From positions 805,799-869,798 of the forward strand of contig VZRZ01006827.1 in NCBI GenBank assembly GCA_013398175.1: DNA of 64,000 nucleotides, read 5' to 3'. Positions 60,901 through 64,000 of the stretch are shown piece after piece (within the stretch, counting starts at the first letter, position 1; every line of letters begins with the position of its first letter). The translations under genes and the position numbers were made by a program. The stretch comes from Climacteris rufus (lineage: Eukaryota; Chordata; Aves; Passeriformes; Climacteridae). Under the pieces are notes generated by a model. It was not told the origin of the DNA, did not search any database, and was given only the letters and a program-made list of their open reading frames with translations.

Positions 60901-63173
60901 AGAGTAATATCAGACTGTGTTTAAGTCAGAGGATATTTTTATGTTAATTTTCTCTCTGAGTAGTAGACTGGAAATTGTACTTTTGGAAAAAAGGAAGAAG
61001 ACTCAGCCCAACTACCAGGGCAACAAAATATTTCCTTCCAAGCACCTGAGCTCTCAGATGTGTAAAATCAAATCTTGATATTGTCATTATCTAGCCTCTT
61101 ATTTTTTTTTTTAGATTTCATACCTTTCAAATGTTTTTGCTTTGATTGTCCTTTTCCTTTTGTACCTATACTGCTAGAGTGTGCCTTAAACAATGTCAAC
61201 ATGCTCCAAAATGTTATGCACAGTATTAACTCTTTCCCCATTTCCTCATTATAGTATGAACTTTGGTTCCTTACTTGTATAATCAATTTTTCTATAAGGT
61301 CTCTTTCATCTCTTAAAACAAAACAAAACAAAACAAACCTGTATGTTCATGCATGTGTAAAGGAGGGATAAAAGAATGGTTTTAGGCAAGTCACTTCGTT
61401 CTCTTTCATTTCCAACTTCAGTTATAAGGCCTCTGAGGGAGGAAAGTGAAGAATGTGTTGTGGTCTGGTCTGTGCTGCAAGGAACTGGGGATTGCAGTTA
61501 GCACTTTGATGCAAAAAAAAAGGAAAAAAACCCCACCCATTCTTATAAATATGATGACAGAGGAGAGGCATAAATATGAACAGCACTATTTTAACTGTTG
61601 TGCTTGTTTGTCAAAGGGAAATATGCTGTAAGTTAACAAATACTGAAATGTTATGAGGCTGTCATGGACAGATACAAAATAATAAAAACACTATCGTTTT
61701 TAACTCAAAGGAAGACTCTTCAGGGCAACAGGTGTATCCACTCTAGTTTGTACAATACAAGATAAAATGATTTTATTTTTAATATATGATGTATTTATAG
61801 AGGTATACATATCTATATCCACATATTATGTAATTGAAATGTTGGTTTCACTTGACAAAAAATGGAATTCAGCAAAAATATAGTGCATATTACTGCTGTC
61901 TAACCTGCATGTGGCTGGAGAGGCGTCAGTGCTCTGTCAGTTCTCCAAAACTGTGTTGAAGAAATTATCAAATCCTTAAATTAATGGTAGATGTTAAAGA
62001 AACTCTGACCATAAACAGAGGTTTTCCTACCACAGCTAGTAGGTTTAAATAATTTTAGAGTTAAATTTTTGGAGTGGAACCCACAGAGAGTCAACTTCAC
62101 TCAGAGTGAAATCTGAGGCCTAAAAAGACTTTCATCTGTTACAGATACAAAATTTGAAAATGAAACCTGTGGTGTCTGTATTGCATTACATAAACTTTAC
62201 TTTGCTTGATGGTATGATGAACAGCATAAGAAAAACCTTGGCTGCCTCTCCTTTATACTTTTGCAGTACAGCCAAGCAGTTTACTCATCTATATGTTCTG
62301 AGTTCAAAACCTGTTCTAATAAAAAGAAAAAAAATGTGCAAAAATTGACATTCAGTTTTATTAAATAATTATTTATAGTGAATACAAACTGGAAAGGATT
62401 CAAGAATACACTGAATAAAGATGCTTTCTGACTGTTGATTGAAATTTTACTCTAGAAAAATGATGAAAGGCTTAAAGTTCAAAGTGTGATGCCCAAATGA
62501 TTAAGGACTATGTTTCAGAGAATGCTTTTAAAACAACTGCTGATCAGAAATTTATATTCAGTTTTCATCTTAGGAAGACGGAAAAATTCAAGTGATAGCA
62601 ACAGTTGATTATTTAAATGTTCAGGTTTTCATTCTCCATATGATCAAACACTGAATTGCTAGTTGAAAAGCTGAGAAGAAAAATCGGTTATAAATTCCTC
62701 CTGTACCTACATAGGTTTTTTGAGAGCCCTTCATTATGACTTTAATAACAAGCAAGGATTTCTCTTTCTTTCTTTGCACTAAACATACATAAAATCTTAT
62801 CTCTTTCTGCTGCAGTATTTTAATTGCATTTCATTTTTCTCAAACCTAATTTGTTGGATGTTAAGTCTAACAATATTAGAGCTGTGAGCTGAATCAGTGT
62901 TCACATGAGAGAATGCAGCAAAAAGTACTATTATGCATAGTAAGTCCAAAAGTGGAGTGTTTTTTCCCCTATGTATTTAAGAAAGTCTAATTTATTTTAA
63001 GAATGAGTTAGTATTTGAGACATAAACATTACATCTAGTAAGTGTATTGCAGCCTTTTTTGAGAGTGATGTATTGCTTCTGATAAAGTAAAGCAAAAAAA
63101 TAATAGGTTCAAATTACACACATCACAGAGTGGTTTTTAAGACAAAGCAAATGTTCAAGTGATTACCTGACAC
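57996..63173. other. Unassigned noncoding DNA
   Basis: AT-rich sequence, with a pyrimidine-rich stretch at 58900-59170. It includes an (AAAAC)4 microsatellite at 61315-61338. The open frames at 59346-59754, 60373-60585 and 61068-61331 have no domain or splice support. Confidence 0.5.
61315..61338. repeat. (AAAAC)4 microsatellite
   Basis: Four AAAAC units plus a partial fifth. Confidence 0.92.
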
Positions 63174-63226
63174 AGAATCATAGAATCATTAATTTGGAAA
63201 AGAACTTTAAGGCCATCAATATTTGG
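63174..63226 (-). mobile_element. CR1 LINE fragment (extreme 3' end)
   Basis: The segment starts agaatcatagaatcattaat and continues as ttggaaaagaactttaaggc before catcaa, matching the reverse complement of the CR1 3' terminus: the ATTCTATGAT repeat, then the ggaaaagacctttaagatcatc-type stretch. Only the last 50 or so bases of the element are present, as usual for 5'-truncated CR1. The orientation is the same as the copy at 45.3 kb. Confidence 0.8.
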
Positions 63227-64000
63227 TCATATCCTGAAGAATGGAAAACAGGTTTAGGTGCTGCAGTATGATGTAAGACGCTGTTTTCTGTGCCTTCTTT
63301 GAGAAACTTTTTATATTGAGCTTAACAAAAGAAAAAAGCAAAACTGAAAGATCACAAACAAACAAGCTCATCAGCCTTTTTCAGTAGCTAGTCCATTTTT
63401 AAAGGAGATGACCTGTTGGAGTACTTGGTAGTCGTAAAACTGGTAGTCACCACCCAACACTGCTTATTGAAGCTAATCTTAGTAATGATAGTCCATCCAT
63501 CTCTCAAGAGTTTCTTCCTCATCTGTAAATTAGTTACCTAATTCTTTTGTGTGAGCTATGTATGTGAGCAATGTGGCCTGCTGCAGGTTGAAGTGACACT
63601 GGAGCTCATCTAAAACTAGGATGGTGTCTGACACATGTTCTGAAGCCAGCTTTTTGTTGTTTTAGTTTTTGTGGGATTTTTTGTTTGGCTTTTTTCATCT
63701 TAGGAAGACGAACACAGTTAGGCATGTCTGCTGATGAGAAGGAAATTGAAGAGTACATGGGCAACATCTAGTCTTGGTAAAACAAATATGAGAATCCATC
63801 CCTCCTTCAAGTTCGGTGAGGACTCTGGATGTTGGTCAGGACAGACAAATGGCATTTTACTTTGTTATCAGCTGTGTGCTGAAGAGGCACTTTGTATCAG
63901 AAATGAAGAGGACAATTCATTCAAATGAAAGACCTTACAGGGAATACATGTCTTGTAGCTCTCAGGGTTATATGCTTCCAATAGAAAATAATATTGTGTG
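63227..64000. other. Right flank
   Basis: Intron-like sequence with a T-rich stretch at 63650-63695 that leads into the candidate terminal exon at 63704. Nothing else was recognised. Confidence 0.45.
63704..63775 (+). other. Weak candidate terminal coding exon
   Basis: A long T-rich tract and acceptor (ggcttttttcatcttag, ending at 63703) open a frame in phase 1 that contains RRTQLGMSADEKEIEEYMG and stops at 63769-63771. A weak donor-like CTTG|GTAAAA follows at 63776. The peptide is charged and helix-like. The acceptor and the first seven exon bases are an exact copy of a sequence at 62562-62580. No family was recognised, and chance cannot be excluded. Confidence 0.17.

Noticed and set aside
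1..64000. Bacterial-type operon, CRISPR array, phage or plasmid system
   Set aside because: No long open frames, ribosome-binding-site spacing or regular repeat-spacer arrays; the composition and repeats are those of vertebrate nuclear DNA.

Overview
This window looks like vertebrate nuclear DNA, most likely from a bird. It is AT-rich, has no operon-like gene packing, and its longest open reading frame is under 150 codons. Two short fragments (about 45297-45400 and 63174-63226) resemble the 3' end of a CR1 LINE, the dominant avian and reptilian retrotransposon, both on the minus strand. A degraded LTR with a tRNA-Trp-type primer binding site at about 6587-6800, of the kind seen in avian retroviruses, fits the same picture. 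Interspersed repeats are otherwise sparse, as expected for a bird genome. I cannot name the species or the locus.

Most of the window is intronic or intergenic sequence. No complete protein-coding gene can be supported. A few places carry both splice-like boundaries and plausible exon content, all on the plus strand: a possible 5' exon at 2043-2171; weak candidates at 20734-20864, 26261-26316 and 38937-39055; the best coding-like exon at 48035-48238; a small CpG cluster ending in a consensus donor at 50527-50698; and a possible terminal exon at 63704-63775. They could belong to one or more long, intron-rich genes or to lncRNAs. I do not recognise the product of any of them, and each needs transcript or cross-species support.

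Layout: 1-6.5 kb is AT-rich flank with one promoter/exon-like patch near 2 kb. 6.3-6.8 kb holds the retroviral remnant, followed at 7.7-8.3 kb by a GC-richer unassigned patch. 9-33 kb is largely featureless apart from simple repeats. 33.96-34.05 kb is a minisatellite with a unit of about 33 bp. 38.9 kb and 47.7-50.7 kb hold the exon-like signals. 49.5-55.3 kb includes AT-rich segments dense in homeodomain-type sites that look like conserved noncoding (enhancer) DNA. 57.9 kb is a polypurine tract, and the last kilobase contains an unexplained 19-bp exact direct repeat.

No rRNA, tRNA, CRISPR array, bacterial-type operon or obvious new multi-gene system was seen. The best leads are the old retroviral insertion, recognisable from its LTR-end/primer-site junction, and the exon-like islands at 48.0-50.7 kb.
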